64,000 nucleotides of DNA from Chelatococcus sambhunathii (GTDB taxonomy: Bacteria; Pseudomonadota; Alphaproteobacteria; Rhizobiales; Beijerinckiaceae), in assembly GCF_001418005.1 (NCBI RefSeq), contig NZ_LIOL01000014.1, positions 17,131 through 81,130 of the forward strand. Direction: 5' to 3'. The position numbers were made by a program, and so were the translations under genes. Shown here one piece after another: positions 41,012-48,165 of the stretch (its first letter is position 1; each line of letters starts with the position of its first letter). The notes under the pieces are model-generated. The model was not told where the DNA came from, searched no databases, and saw only the letters and a list, made by a program, of their open reading frames with translations.

Positions 41012-41356
41012 TCAGAATGGAATGTCGTCGTTGAGCGCGATGCGGCCCATCGCCTCGCGAAACCCGTCGACGCAGGCCTCGATGATCCGGTCGATCTCTG
41101 CGGCGGTGCGATGCTCGAACGCCGGCATCAGCCCGAGGTCCTGGATCACTTCGGCAAAGACCGCGCGCGTCTCCTTGATCGCGCGGGCTTCGGCTTCCGT
41201 CTTGTCGATCATTCCGTTGGTCCTCTTTGCGATCGCGGTGCCGGCCTCCTGGCAGCCGCGTGAACAGAATGCGAAGGTCGGAAAGCGATCCGGCCTCAGA
41301 AGGTGCGTGTAGAAGAAGCCTCGCGCTGCGCGGCCGCAGATCCGGCATGCCCTCAG
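41012..41356 (-). CDS. Zinc-finger phage protein (DUF6511-like)
   Basis: About 114 residues. LRACRICGRAARGFFYTHLLRPDRFPTFAFCSRGCQEAGTAIAKR has a C-x2-C...C-x3-C zinc site, followed by MIDKTEAEARAIKETRAVFAEVIQDLGLM and ending REAMGRIALNDDIPF. The family recurs in rhizobial prophage replication modules. The start is unclear: no ATG, GTG or TTG fits; a CTG at 41356 overlaps the upstream stop (CTGA) in the right phase, while a longer frame to 41548 would overlap the previous gene completely. Confidence 0.6.
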   Translation of the reverse strand: MRACRICGRAARGFFYTHLLRPDRFPTFAFCSRGCQEAGTAIAKRTNGMIDKTEAEARAIKETRAVFAEVIQDLGLMPAFEHRTAAEIDRIIEACVDGFREAMGRIALNDDIPF

Positions 41357-41607
41357 CCCAGGAGCAGCGTCGAGAGCTTCCGCGACTCGGGCGCGTCGGG
41401 CCGTTCCGCGATCCGCTGCGACGCGAGCACGATCCAGCGGCTCGTCGCGGCTTCCGCGATGCACTGAAGCTCCAAGAAGGTCAGGCTGCGGATTGGCCGA
41501 TCCAGGCGAACCGAGCCTTCGAGCCATTCGCCAACGGCCCTTGCGCATTCCGCCCTCACGTGATCGAGCCAGGCATCATCGGCATTGGGCTCGCGCGACT
41601 TTGCCAT
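41353..41607 (-). CDS. Small phage protein (84 aa)
   Basis: Eighty-four residues from the ATG at 41607, with GGGAGG upstream. The sequence MAKSREPNADDAWLDHVRAECARAVGEWLEGSVRLDRPIRSLTFLELQCIAEAATSRWIVLASQRIAERP is helical and recurs in similar phage modules. No function known. The gene follows the preceding stop by 8 bases. Confidence 0.6.
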   Translation of the reverse strand: MAKSREPNADDAWLDHVRAECARAVGEWLEGSVRLDRPIRSLTFLELQCIAEAATSRWIVLASQRIAERPDAPESRKLSTLLLG

Positions 41608-41615
41608 CGCCTCCC

Positions 41616-42386
41616 TCACTCGTTCAGCCAGGCAGGCCCGGGCTTGCGCGCCGGGACGGCTCCGGGCGGCACCGGTTGCCCCACAGGCGCCCCCGTCGTG
41701 GGCGCCTGACGCGGAGCCGGCGCATTCACGGGAACGGTTGCGGCGGGTGCCGGTTGCCCTTGTGGACTCGGGTGGCCGGAAGCCGGTGACGCGCTCTGCC
41801 ATGCCGGCGACTGCGGGGCAGGCGTAGCGCCCGGGCGCTGACCCGTTGCCTTGCGCCGCGCACCCGGCTTTGGCGCTACGAATTCGCCTGCCATGACTTT
41901 CGCCCATTCGGGGCGCTCGCGCGTGATCGCGGCGTCGAGCTCGCTGCGCCCTTCTTCGTCCGTCGTGATCTTTGCAACGAAAAGGAGGTTGTTGAGATCG
42001 TAGAAGCCGTTGATGCGGCGCTTGGCCTGCGCTGCCGGGCTTTCGTCCTTGGGATCGAGTCCGTGGGCGGAATCGAGGATCGATCGCAGCGCGGACTTCG
42101 TGATCTTCCGGCCGATCGAGACGCCCTGCTCGTCGACCTTGCCGCCCGAGACGACGAAGCGGCGCCAGAACTTGCGGCGGGCGAACGGGCCTTCGAGGAT
42201 CGTGAACTCGCAATCGAGCTGGATGACGTCGGAGCCCTCAGCGCGGGACGCGGTGAGCAGCCCGCGGTCGATCGGGCTCTCGCCGTCGAGGCCGCCGGGG
42301 CGGATGGTCATCATCACCTTGGCGAAGGTGCCGTCCGGAATGGGTTCATTGGGCTTTGCGGGATCGACGCCGTTGAAGTCGAGCAT
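41616..42386 (-). CDS. Putative ssDNA-binding/recombination accessory protein
   Basis: About 256 residues from the ATG at 42386. The folded part (1-175) opens MLDFNGVDPAKPNEPIPDGTFAKVMMTIRPGG and contains LDCEFTILEGPFARRKFWRRFVVSGG, resembling the DUF669-like proteins that accompany phage recombination ATPases. The rest is a Pro/Ala/Gln-rich flexible tail ending PAWLNE, like the tails of single-strand binding proteins. It lies just downstream of the Sak4-like gene. Confidence 0.65.
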   Translation of the reverse strand: MLDFNGVDPAKPNEPIPDGTFAKVMMTIRPGGLDGESPIDRGLLTASRAEGSDVIQLDCEFTILEGPFARRKFWRRFVVSGGKVDEQGVSIGRKITKSALRSILDSAHGLDPKDESPAAQAKRRINGFYDLNNLLFVAKITTDEEGRSELDAAITRERPEWAKVMAGEFVAPKPGARRKATGQRPGATPAPQSPAWQSASPASGHPSPQGQPAPAATVPVNAPAPRQAPTTGAPVGQPVPPGAVPARKPGPAWLNE

Positions 42387-42475
42387 GGGATTGTCCTCGG
42401 TTGATTGTGGGCACGCAGGGTCCCGTTCTGCGCGGCGAGCGCGCAGCCGGGCATGGTTTGAATCGTTGAGCGACG

Positions 42476-43321
42476 TCAGCCGGGAGCCGGGCTTCCGCGC
42501 GGCTTGTTCGCCTTCGTGAGCACCGCCATCAGGTTCGGCGCCTCCGTCTCTTCGAGATTGCCGGATCGATCCTTTGCCGGCAGACCCCAAGGGTTTCCCG
42601 AGCGGCACACGAGCCGGCGCTCGGCCCCATTGACTGGATTATGCCGCCAGCCGTCGCCATCGCGGTCGAACAGCGACAGCGTCATCACCTGGTCGACGAT
42701 GCCCGGAAGCTCGCGCGCGGCCTTGCTGCCTTCCATCTGCGGCTGGAATGTCTCGCGATTGAACTCGTCGACAACGCGTTCCAGGATTCCGACGAAGATG
42801 ACGGTCTTTCCCGGCGCATGCTGCAGATGCTTGAGGAGACCGATGGTCTCGCGCGCGAGCAGGCCATAGGCGCCGCGCGTGTCGGGCTTGCCGGTGCGCT
42901 CCGAGAACGCCTCGGGACGCGTCTTCGACCACGCCATTGCCTGCCGCGTCAGATCGGTGATCGAATCGACGAACACGTAGCGCTTTGCCGCCAGCATGCG
43001 CGCGAGATCGGGATATTCGCGGCTGACGTGCTCGTAATGCGCACCTGAGAGAAATCCGCTGGCGTCCGCCGCGGGATCGATGCCGCCGACGAGGCAGGCG
43101 ATATCGGCCGCGTCCTTGAAGGTGCGCACGGGAATCGAGTCGCCGCCCCAGCCCTGGAGGGATTTCATGCCGGCCTCGAGATCGATGACGATGGTTTCGG
43201 CAGGCGGCAAGGTGCGGGCGAGGGAGGTCTTGCCCACGCCGGCGGGGCCGAAGATCGCGACGGTGGTCTTCGCGTTGGCGACCGCCAGGCGTTCGTCGGC
43301 GGTGACGATGCGCAGTGCCAT
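42476..43321 (-). CDS. Sak4-like RecA-fold ATPase (AAA_24)
   Basis: About 281 residues from the ATG at 43321. Walker A is AIFGPAGVGKTSLAR, an acidic strand VIDLEAGMKSLQGW follows, and Walker B is YVFVDSITDLTRQAM. This is the AAA_24/Sak4 single-strand annealing ATPase group common in phages. It would pair with the single-strand binding protein and exonuclease encoded nearby. The ATG overlaps the stop of the excisionase-like gene. Confidence 0.8.
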   Translation of the reverse strand: MALRIVTADERLAVANAKTTVAIFGPAGVGKTSLARTLPPAETIVIDLEAGMKSLQGWGGDSIPVRTFKDAADIACLVGGIDPAADASGFLSGAHYEHVSREYPDLARMLAAKRYVFVDSITDLTRQAMAWSKTRPEAFSERTGKPDTRGAYGLLARETIGLLKHLQHAPGKTVIFVGILERVVDEFNRETFQPQMEGSKAARELPGIVDQVMTLSLFDRDGDGWRHNPVNGAERRLVCRSGNPWGLPAKDRSGNLEETEAPNLMAVLTKANKPRGSPAPG

Positions 43322-43593
43322 TACGCGCCTCCCGTCATGTTCGCGCCAGGGCGATCGCTTTGACCGAAGGACGGCTTGCGTGTGGGCAAAAGGGGGACTT
43401 CGGCAGTACTTGCGCGAGCCTGCTGTGCTTCGAACGCCTCGATGTCTTCGAGACGGTAGACAACCCGGCCACCGATCTTCAGGTAGCGCGGTCCCTGGCC
43501 GAGCCAGCGCCACCGCTCCAGCGTGCGCGGCGAGATGCTCCAGCGGCGCGAAAGCTCGATCTGATTGAGGTGTTTGATCGGGCGGTCGTTCAT
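43321..43593 (-). CDS. Excisionase-like MerR/HTH_17 DNA-binding protein
   Basis: A 90-residue protein with a small winged helix of the HTH_17 kind (LNQIELSRRWSISPRTLERWRWLGQGPRYLKIGGRVVYRLEDIEAFEA). Such proteins act as excisionases or as regulators of phage early genes. It has ATGA overlap with the Cro-like gene upstream, so it belongs to the early leftward operon. Confidence 0.78.
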   Translation of the reverse strand: MNDRPIKHLNQIELSRRWSISPRTLERWRWLGQGPRYLKIGGRVVYRLEDIEAFEAQQARASTAEVPLLPTRKPSFGQSDRPGANMTGGA

Positions 43594-43811
43594 GCAGACC
43601 TCCTCTGGCGATGCCGTTTGCGTTCGGTCGCCTCGAACTCCGCCATGAAGGCGAGGACCTTGTCGGCGGTCGCGAGCGTCGGCGATCGGCCCCGGCGCAG
43701 GCCCAACACAAACGAGGGATCGCCGACCGCCTGGCGGCCGAACTCGGTCGGCTTGAAGTCGTGGGCGGCGAGAAACGCCTCTACCTGCTCGCGAAATTGG
43801 CTGCTGATCAT
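43590..43811 (-). CDS. Cro-like DNA-binding protein
   Basis: A 73-residue protein from the ATG at 43811. SSQFREQVEAFLAAHDFKPTEFGRQAVGDPSFVLGLRRGRSPTLATADKVLAFM has the helix-turn-helix and GRSPTL wing of small lambda-repressor-like proteins. It is the first leftward gene, divergent from the CI-type repressor across the 117-base control region, as expected for a Cro analogue. Confidence 0.75.
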   Translation of the reverse strand: MISSQFREQVEAFLAAHDFKPTEFGRQAVGDPSFVLGLRRGRSPTLATADKVLAFMAEFEATERKRHRQRRSA

Positions 43812-43842
43812 GGGCGAAGCTGCCTGCGAATGCACGCTTTGG

Positions 43843-43909
43843 TAGGAATTAGAAAATCGCAAGCGGCCTATTGCGTCAATTGGAAAAGATTGTTAATTTC
43901 CTATCCAAT
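43843..43909. promoter_or_regulatory. Lysogeny control region with paired operator-like repeats
   Basis: The AT-rich interval between Cro-like and CI-type genes holds TAGGAATTA (43843-43851) and its near complement TAATTTCCTA (43894-43903), and ATTGGA (43879-43884) with its exact complement TCCAAT (43904-43909). These symmetric elements are good candidates for repressor/Cro operators overlapping divergent promoters. Confidence 0.55.
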
Positions 43910-43928
43910 CGATTCAAGGAGATGACCC

Positions 43929-44645
43929 ATGAACCTCGATCCCGTACGGACGCGGGTCCTCAAGCTGATCGAGGATCGCGACACCGACCTGAAGAATGCG
44001 TCGCTCAAGATCGGCAAGAACGCTGCCTACCTGCACCAGTTCATTTTTCGCGGAACGCCGAAGGTGCTGCCGGAGGATGTGCGACAGCCATTGGCGGAGT
44101 TTCTTGGCGTGGACGAGGACTCGCTGCGACACCGGCGCGTGCCGCCGCGCAAGCCGCGCTCGAAGGTGCCCGCGTATGGCGACGATGTCGGCGTCGCCCC
44201 AGTGCCGGCGTCCCGCGTGCCGGACGCCTTCATCGGAATTCCCGAGATCGACGTGCGCGCGTCGGCGGGGCCCGGTGCCTTCCATGAGGGCCTCGAGGAA
44301 ACCAAGGTGACGTGGCTATTCCCCGAGGCGATCGTGCGCCACGAATTCCGGGCACCACCGAACGAGCTCCGGATGATCACGGTCGACGGCGACTCGATGG
44401 AGCCCTTGCTGTCGAGCGGCGACCGAATCCTGATCGACACCAGCCAACGCGTGCCGGTGCCGCCTGGCATCTTCGTGATCTGGGACGGCATGGGGCTCGT
44501 GGCAAAGCGCGTCGAGCACATCCCCAACTCGGATCCGCCCAAGGTGCTCATCAAATCCATCAATCCGGAATACCAGGCCTACGAACGGATCGCCGAAGAG
44601 GTGAATGTCGTCGGCCGGGTCGTCTGGCTCGCGAGGCGGGTCTGA
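43929..44645 (+). CDS. CI-type repressor with S24 autoprotease domain
   Basis: A 238-residue LexA/CI-like repressor. The N-terminal helix-turn-helix (about 1-65, LKNASLKIGKNAAYLHQFIFRG) binds the operators; the S24 peptidase domain has GDSMEPL (Ser156) and LVAKRVE (Lys193) as the catalytic dyad, and ASAGPG (Ala113-Gly114) as the probable self-cleavage bond. It maintains lysogeny and should be inactivated by RecA during SOS, releasing the phage. AAGGAG precedes the ATG. Confidence 0.9.
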   Translation: MNLDPVRTRVLKLIEDRDTDLKNASLKIGKNAAYLHQFIFRGTPKVLPEDVRQPLAEFLGVDEDSLRHRRVPPRKPRSKVPAYGDDVGVAPVPASRVPDAFIGIPEIDVRASAGPGAFHEGLEETKVTWLFPEAIVRHEFRAPPNELRMITVDGDSMEPLLSSGDRILIDTSQRVPVPPGIFVIWDGMGLVAKRVEHIPNSDPPKVLIKSINPEYQAYERIAEEVNVVGRVVWLARRV

Positions 44646-44679
44646 TCGATCTCAGCGGAAGCGCACGAAAGGCAAACCG

Positions 44680-44898
44680 ATGACTCGTCCGGCGTCAGGT
44701 CCTCACTTTTGCACACGTGGCCGGCACTGGGCGCCTCGCGAGCAGTTCAGATTGCGCGCACCCGGTTGACTGCATTCGTGGTGTGCCGACTGCAAGCGCG
44801 CATATGACCGTGTGAAAGTGGCTCGCAAACGGCGCGCGGCACGAGCAGCGCTCCCACCCTCGGGCGCAGTTGCCGAATATGTGACGAGCAGCCTCTGA
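44680..44898 (+). pseudogene. Small zinc-finger gene interrupted by an in-frame TGA
   Basis: The frame MTRPASGPHFCTRGRHWAPREQF... stops at a TGA (44767-44769), yet the same frame goes on as LHSWCADCKRAYDRVKVARKRRAARAAL to a stop that overlaps the next gene's ATG (TGATG). Together they look like one 72-codon zinc-ribbon protein with paired C-x2-C knuckles. A CGA to TGA change fits (Arg would give APGRLHSWCADC). The second Cys of the first knuckle is also gone (CTRG), so decay is likely. Confidence 0.6.
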
Positions 44899-45134
44899 TG
44901 AACCCGACCGTATTGAACACCATAAAATGGATCGGAACCGGTGCCGGTGTATCTGGCGCCTTCCTGATCGCGCTCAATCTCGGAATAGTCGGATACGGAT
45001 TCGCGCTCTTCCTCGTCTCGTCCTCGCTTTGGCTCGCTGCGGCTGTGGCTCAGCGGGAAACGAGCCTGATCGTTCTGCAGGGCACGTTCACGGCCATCAA
45101 CGTGCTTGGACTCACGCGCTGGATGGGGAATTGA
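44898..45134 (+). CDS. Small integral membrane protein (78 aa)
   Basis: Seventy-eight residues with three hydrophobic stretches (about 10-30, 33-50 and 56-70): GTGAGVSGAFLIALNLGIVGYGFALFLVSSSLWLAAAVAQRETSLIVLQGTFTAINVLGLTRW. The pattern is like YgjV/PnuC-type small membrane proteins. It is expressed in the direction of the repressor, so it may be a lysogenic conversion gene. The secreted nuclease gene follows 3 bases later. Confidence 0.65.
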   Translation: MNPTVLNTIKWIGTGAGVSGAFLIALNLGIVGYGFALFLVSSSLWLAAAVAQRETSLIVLQGTFTAINVLGLTRWMGN

Positions 45135-45137
45135 GAC

Positions 45138-45659
45138 ATGCAAGAGAACTGGCTCCGCGCAGCGCTGATTGCCGCCATCCTCCTGATCGCGGGTCCTATC
45201 TGGGGCGAGGACTTTCGGATTACCGGTATCGCCAAGGTGATTGATGGAGACACGATTGAGATTCGTGGCGTACGCATTCGGCTGTTCGGAATCGATGCGC
45301 CGGAAGGCGCACAAGATTGCGGACGCGCTGACGGGACGCGATGGAACTGTGCTCAACAGGCCACTTCGGCTCTTGAAAATTACCTACGGGCCCGTCCGGT
45401 CGTTTGCGTTAGGCGCGACGTCGATCGCTATGGCCGACTGGTCTGCCAATGCACCGTCTCGGGCGTCGACGTAAACGCTTGGCTGGTCCGCAATGGATGG
45501 GCGGTCGCCTACACCCTGTACTCCCGCGATTACGTCAGAGAGGAAGCGGAGGCGCGTGCCGCGCGCCGCGGAATCTGGTCGGGGGATTTGGTGATGCCGT
45601 GGGAGTGGCGACGAGGGCAGCGACCCTTACGAACTAACGTTCATTCAGGAGGGGATTAG
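45138..45659 (+). CDS. Secreted thermonuclease (SNase-like)
   Basis: A 173-residue protein with a signal peptide (about 1-23, ending GPIWG) and a staphylococcal-nuclease domain: VIDGDTIEI (D36, D38), IRLFGIDAPE (R48, D53, E56) and DRYGRLVC. All catalytic residues are present, so it should cut DNA or RNA in the periplasm or outside the cell with calcium. Next to the repressor and a membrane protein, it may serve superinfection exclusion or nutrient scavenging. It converges on and overlaps the integrase gene by 4 bases. Confidence 0.88.
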   Translation: MQENWLRAALIAAILLIAGPIWGEDFRITGIAKVIDGDTIEIRGVRIRLFGIDAPEGAQDCGRADGTRWNCAQQATSALENYLRARPVVCVRRDVDRYGRLVCQCTVSGVDVNAWLVRNGWAVAYTLYSRDYVREEAEARAARRGIWSGDLVMPWEWRRGQRPLRTNVHSGGD

Positions 45660-46825
45660 GCCGCAGCTTGGCCGTTTAAGCTATTGGCGATTTCCTGAGC
45701 GACCTGATCGGCTGCGAGCTTCACAGGGTCGGCCGCGAGATGGGCGTATCGCGCAGTCGTTTGAACTTGCGTGTGCCCGAGTAGTTTGCCAATCATTGGC
45801 AGACCTTGCCCTGCTGCGACGGCGGTGGATGCGAAAGTGTGCCTCAGATCGTGAATGCGAACCTCTTTAAGACCGGCACGCGCCCGCACGCGTTGCCAGA
45901 AGGGCTGCAGATCATATAGCGGCGCTCTGGGCAATGTTCCGGTAATCACCCAAGGATTATCTTCGATGCGTTTGATCGCGGTCAGCACGTCGAGAGCTGG
46001 TTGACCAAGGTGTATGATTTTCGCCCCCGTCTTGGAGTCTGGGAGGCGAAGGGCTCGACCAGAGAAATCGATATACTCCCATTTCAGTCGCATGATTTCG
46101 CCGAGACGGCATCCCGTTAGCATCAGCAATCGGACTGCCGCAATTGCTGACGCTAGCTCGATACCCTCCATCTCCATTTCTCGCAACACCTCACCAACGC
46201 GGCGAAGCTCGCTGGCGCTCAGGAAACGTTCGCGTTTCTCCTCGGGGTATTTCTTGATGTGCCTGCGTGGGTTCGTGCCGTCGGGCCGCAGGCCCCACAT
46301 CTCAGCAAGGTTGAACATCTTGGAGATAATCTCCAAGCAACGGTTTGCGTCATAGGGGATGTGGCGCATGTCATGATGCAGCTTCGCGATGTCGGCGCGG
46401 GTCACTTCGGTGACGCGGTGATGACCGAGGGTGGGCAGAATGATGCGCTCGATCATCCGCCGATAGCCCCTGGCCGTGCTCTCTTTGAGCCGTACGCTGA
46501 TGTGTTCCCGGTCAAAACGATCAGCCAATTCAGCAACTGTCAGAGCGTCCCGATCGGCATCCCGCTTTGCGGCGGGATCCTCGCCGTTCCGGGCGGCCGC
46601 AATGATCGTGATCGCGCGAGTGCGCGCCTGTTCGCAGGTCAGCACACTGCTTGGGCCGAGACTGATCCGCCGTGGCCGGCGCCCAGCGCGATATTGGACA
46701 ACGAAGCCCTTCCGACCGCTTGGTAGAACACGAAGTCCAAAGCCCGGCACCTCGTCGTCCCACAGGAAATATTCAGAGGTGTTTGCCTTTACAGCTTCGA
46801 CGATACGCTTGGTAAGTTTCGGCAT
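45656..46825 (-). CDS. Tyrosine recombinase (phage integrase)
   Basis: A 389-residue integrase from the ATG at 46825 (MPKLTKRIVEAVKANTSEYFLWDDEVPGFGLRVLPSG is the family's DUF4102-like N-terminal arm-binding domain). The core-binding domain spans about 95-180; the catalytic domain has R in LTGCRLGEIMRLKW, H-x-x-R in HDLRHTFASTAVAAG, and LLGHTQVQTTARYAHL with the nucleophile Tyr. It marks one end of the prophage, and its attachment site should lie nearby, most probably in the 300-base gap to the right. Confidence 0.92.
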   Translation of the reverse strand: MPKLTKRIVEAVKANTSEYFLWDDEVPGFGLRVLPSGRKGFVVQYRAGRRPRRISLGPSSVLTCEQARTRAITIIAAARNGEDPAAKRDADRDALTVAELADRFDREHISVRLKESTARGYRRMIERIILPTLGHHRVTEVTRADIAKLHHDMRHIPYDANRCLEIISKMFNLAEMWGLRPDGTNPRRHIKKYPEEKRERFLSASELRRVGEVLREMEMEGIELASAIAAVRLLMLTGCRLGEIMRLKWEYIDFSGRALRLPDSKTGAKIIHLGQPALDVLTAIKRIEDNPWVITGTLPRAPLYDLQPFWQRVRARAGLKEVRIHDLRHTFASTAVAAGQGLPMIGKLLGHTQVQTTARYAHLAADPVKLAADQVAQEIANSLNGQAAA

Positions 46826-47133
46826 GGTACAGAGCGGCTGAACGGAATCCTCCGCAAGACCGGAGCGCTGGGCTCTCGTAAGAAAGCTGCAACCCCCAAT
46901 AGAAGTCAACTAAACCATTGGGAAAACAAAGGAAAAAAGTATTTATGCGCGCGCAATCGCAGTTCTAAGCGGTGTCTGGGATTCCTGGCGGTTTCCGAGG
47001 ATTATTGGCTCGCCGCACGCTCTGACAGCTTAGCTTGCAGGTGCGGATGGCTGCGGGGCCTCGGTCACGCAATTCTTCCGGCATTACGTAAGCAGCGAGA
47101 ATGTATTTTGACCCAAGGTAGCTATTGGTCTTG
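46826..47133. other. Gap between integrase and folD remnant
   Basis: No gene seen. The stretch begins AT-rich next to the integrase start and is the natural place for the attachment site, but I found no direct repeat of it at the left end of the prophage module by eye. Confidence 0.5.
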
Positions 47134-47400
47134 CTAAATGCTGCGCTCGGGTGACGTGATCGTGTTCACTAGCAGCATCGTGACAGTCATCGGTCCAACG
47201 CCGCCGGGAACAGGCGTGACATGCGAGGCCTTTTGCCGAACACCCGCGAAATCAACATCCCCAACAAGCTTCCCGTCAGGCAGCCGATTGATGCCGACAT
47301 CGATCACAACCGCTCCAGTCTTGAACATCTGAAGTAGGATGAGTTCGGCTTACCGGCCGCCACCACCACCACCACCAGAACGTCCGCAAGAATGGTGAGG
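47134..47400 (-). pseudogene. folD C-terminal remnant
   Basis: The 64 codons from 47328 encode [25 protein letters not shown] and [21 protein letters not shown], the highly conserved C-terminus of the bifunctional methylenetetrahydrofolate dehydrogenase/cyclohydrolase FolD. Upstream, in another frame, [17 protein letters not shown] corresponds to the preceding strand of FolD. The N-terminal two thirds are absent and a frameshift separates the pieces, so it is a relic. It lies between the integrase and the catabolic operon and may mark a rearrangement border. Confidence 0.8.
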
Positions 47401-47413
47401 GGTTTACGCCGTT

Positions 47414-47433
47414 GTATGTAGTATGCTAGATAC
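47414..47433 (+). promoter_or_regulatory. Operator-like palindrome before the GntR gene
   Basis: GTATGTAGTATGCTAGATAC is an imperfect 20-base palindrome (GTAT.TAG ... CTA.ATAC) ending 6 bases before the GntR start codon. GntR/FCD regulators typically bind short dyads of this size, so self-regulation is plausible. Confidence 0.4.
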
Positions 47434-47439
47434 CGCAAT

Positions 47440-48165
47440 ATGCAACGCGTTCAACGTACACCATCCCTGCGCGATCAGGCGCTCTCGCAGCTGCGCAAGG
47501 CGATCGTGACCGGCCAGCTAGCGCCCGGGTCCCTACATTCCGAGCAGACCATCGCGGCGCGCCTCGGCCTTTCCCGCACGCCCGTCCGCGAGGCTCTGCT
47601 CCAACTCGCCGGCGAAGGATTGATCGTCTTCCTACCGAACCGCGGCGCGCGGATCGTCGATCTCGATGCGACGCATCTTGCGGAGGTGCTCCAGTTCCGC
47701 GCGGCCATCGAGGGATGCGGCGCCTCGCGCATGGCCGCCAATCCCGACCCCAAGCGCATCGCCAGGCTTGAGGCGGAGTTGAAGCGCCAGCGCTTGATCA
47801 TCAAGAACGGCGAGCGTCTGCGGTGGGTCGATGCCAATGCGGATTTTCACGCCATTCTTGCCGAGGCTTCGGAAAATCGCCTGATGATCGAGGCATTCGG
47901 GCCGCTGGCGAGCCACACCAAGCGCCTCGGCTACCGCATGAACCATCGCGCGCAGCGGATGCGGGAATCGCTCGACGAGCATTCGGCCATCGTCGACGCG
48001 ATCCGTCGTGGCGACGTTGATCGCGCGCGGACGATGGCCGAAGAACACCTCTACGTGACGACGGTGCTGATGAAGCAGCTCTTCACGGACTTAGGTATCG
48101 GCACGGCCGAGGGTGTCGGATCAGGACTGAAGAAAAAGCGTGGACGTAATGCAAAATCGGGATAA
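47440..48165 (+). CDS. GntR-family regulator with FCD domain
   Basis: A 241-residue FadR-subfamily regulator. The winged helix spans about 10-75 (SLRDQALSQLRKAIVTGQLAPG, EQTIAARLGLSRTPVREALLQLAGEGLI), and the helical FCD ligand-binding domain follows, with the metal-site pattern D..H in NADFHAILAEASEN and HSAIVDAIRRGD, EEHLY. It probably senses the operon's substrate or a CoA intermediate and represses the genes downstream. The next gene overlaps its 3' end. Confidence 0.88.
   Translation: MQRVQRTPSLRDQALSQLRKAIVTGQLAPGSLHSEQTIAARLGLSRTPVREALLQLAGEGLIVFLPNRGARIVDLDATHLAEVLQFRAAIEGCGASRMAANPDPKRIARLEAELKRQRLIIKNGERLRWVDANADFHAILAEASENRLMIEAFGPLASHTKRLGYRMNHRAQRMRESLDEHSAIVDAIRRGDVDRARTMAEEHLYVTTVLMKQLFTDLGIGTAEGVGSGLKKKRGRNAKSG

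Noticed and set aside
41616..43711. Over-long versions of the Sak4-like and ssDNA-binding-like ORFs
   Set aside because: The upstream extensions are Arg/Ser/Pro-rich shadows of neighbouring genes; internal ATGs with operon overlaps give normal N-termini.
44767..44769. TGA as a selenocysteine codon
   Set aside because: No selenocysteine insertion hairpin seen and a CGA to TGA change plus a lost Cys explain it better.
3350..47133. Direct repeats flanking the prophage as attL/attR
   Set aside because: Compared by eye the ends near 3.35 kb and 46.9-47.1 kb and found no shared core; the left end may lie outside the window.
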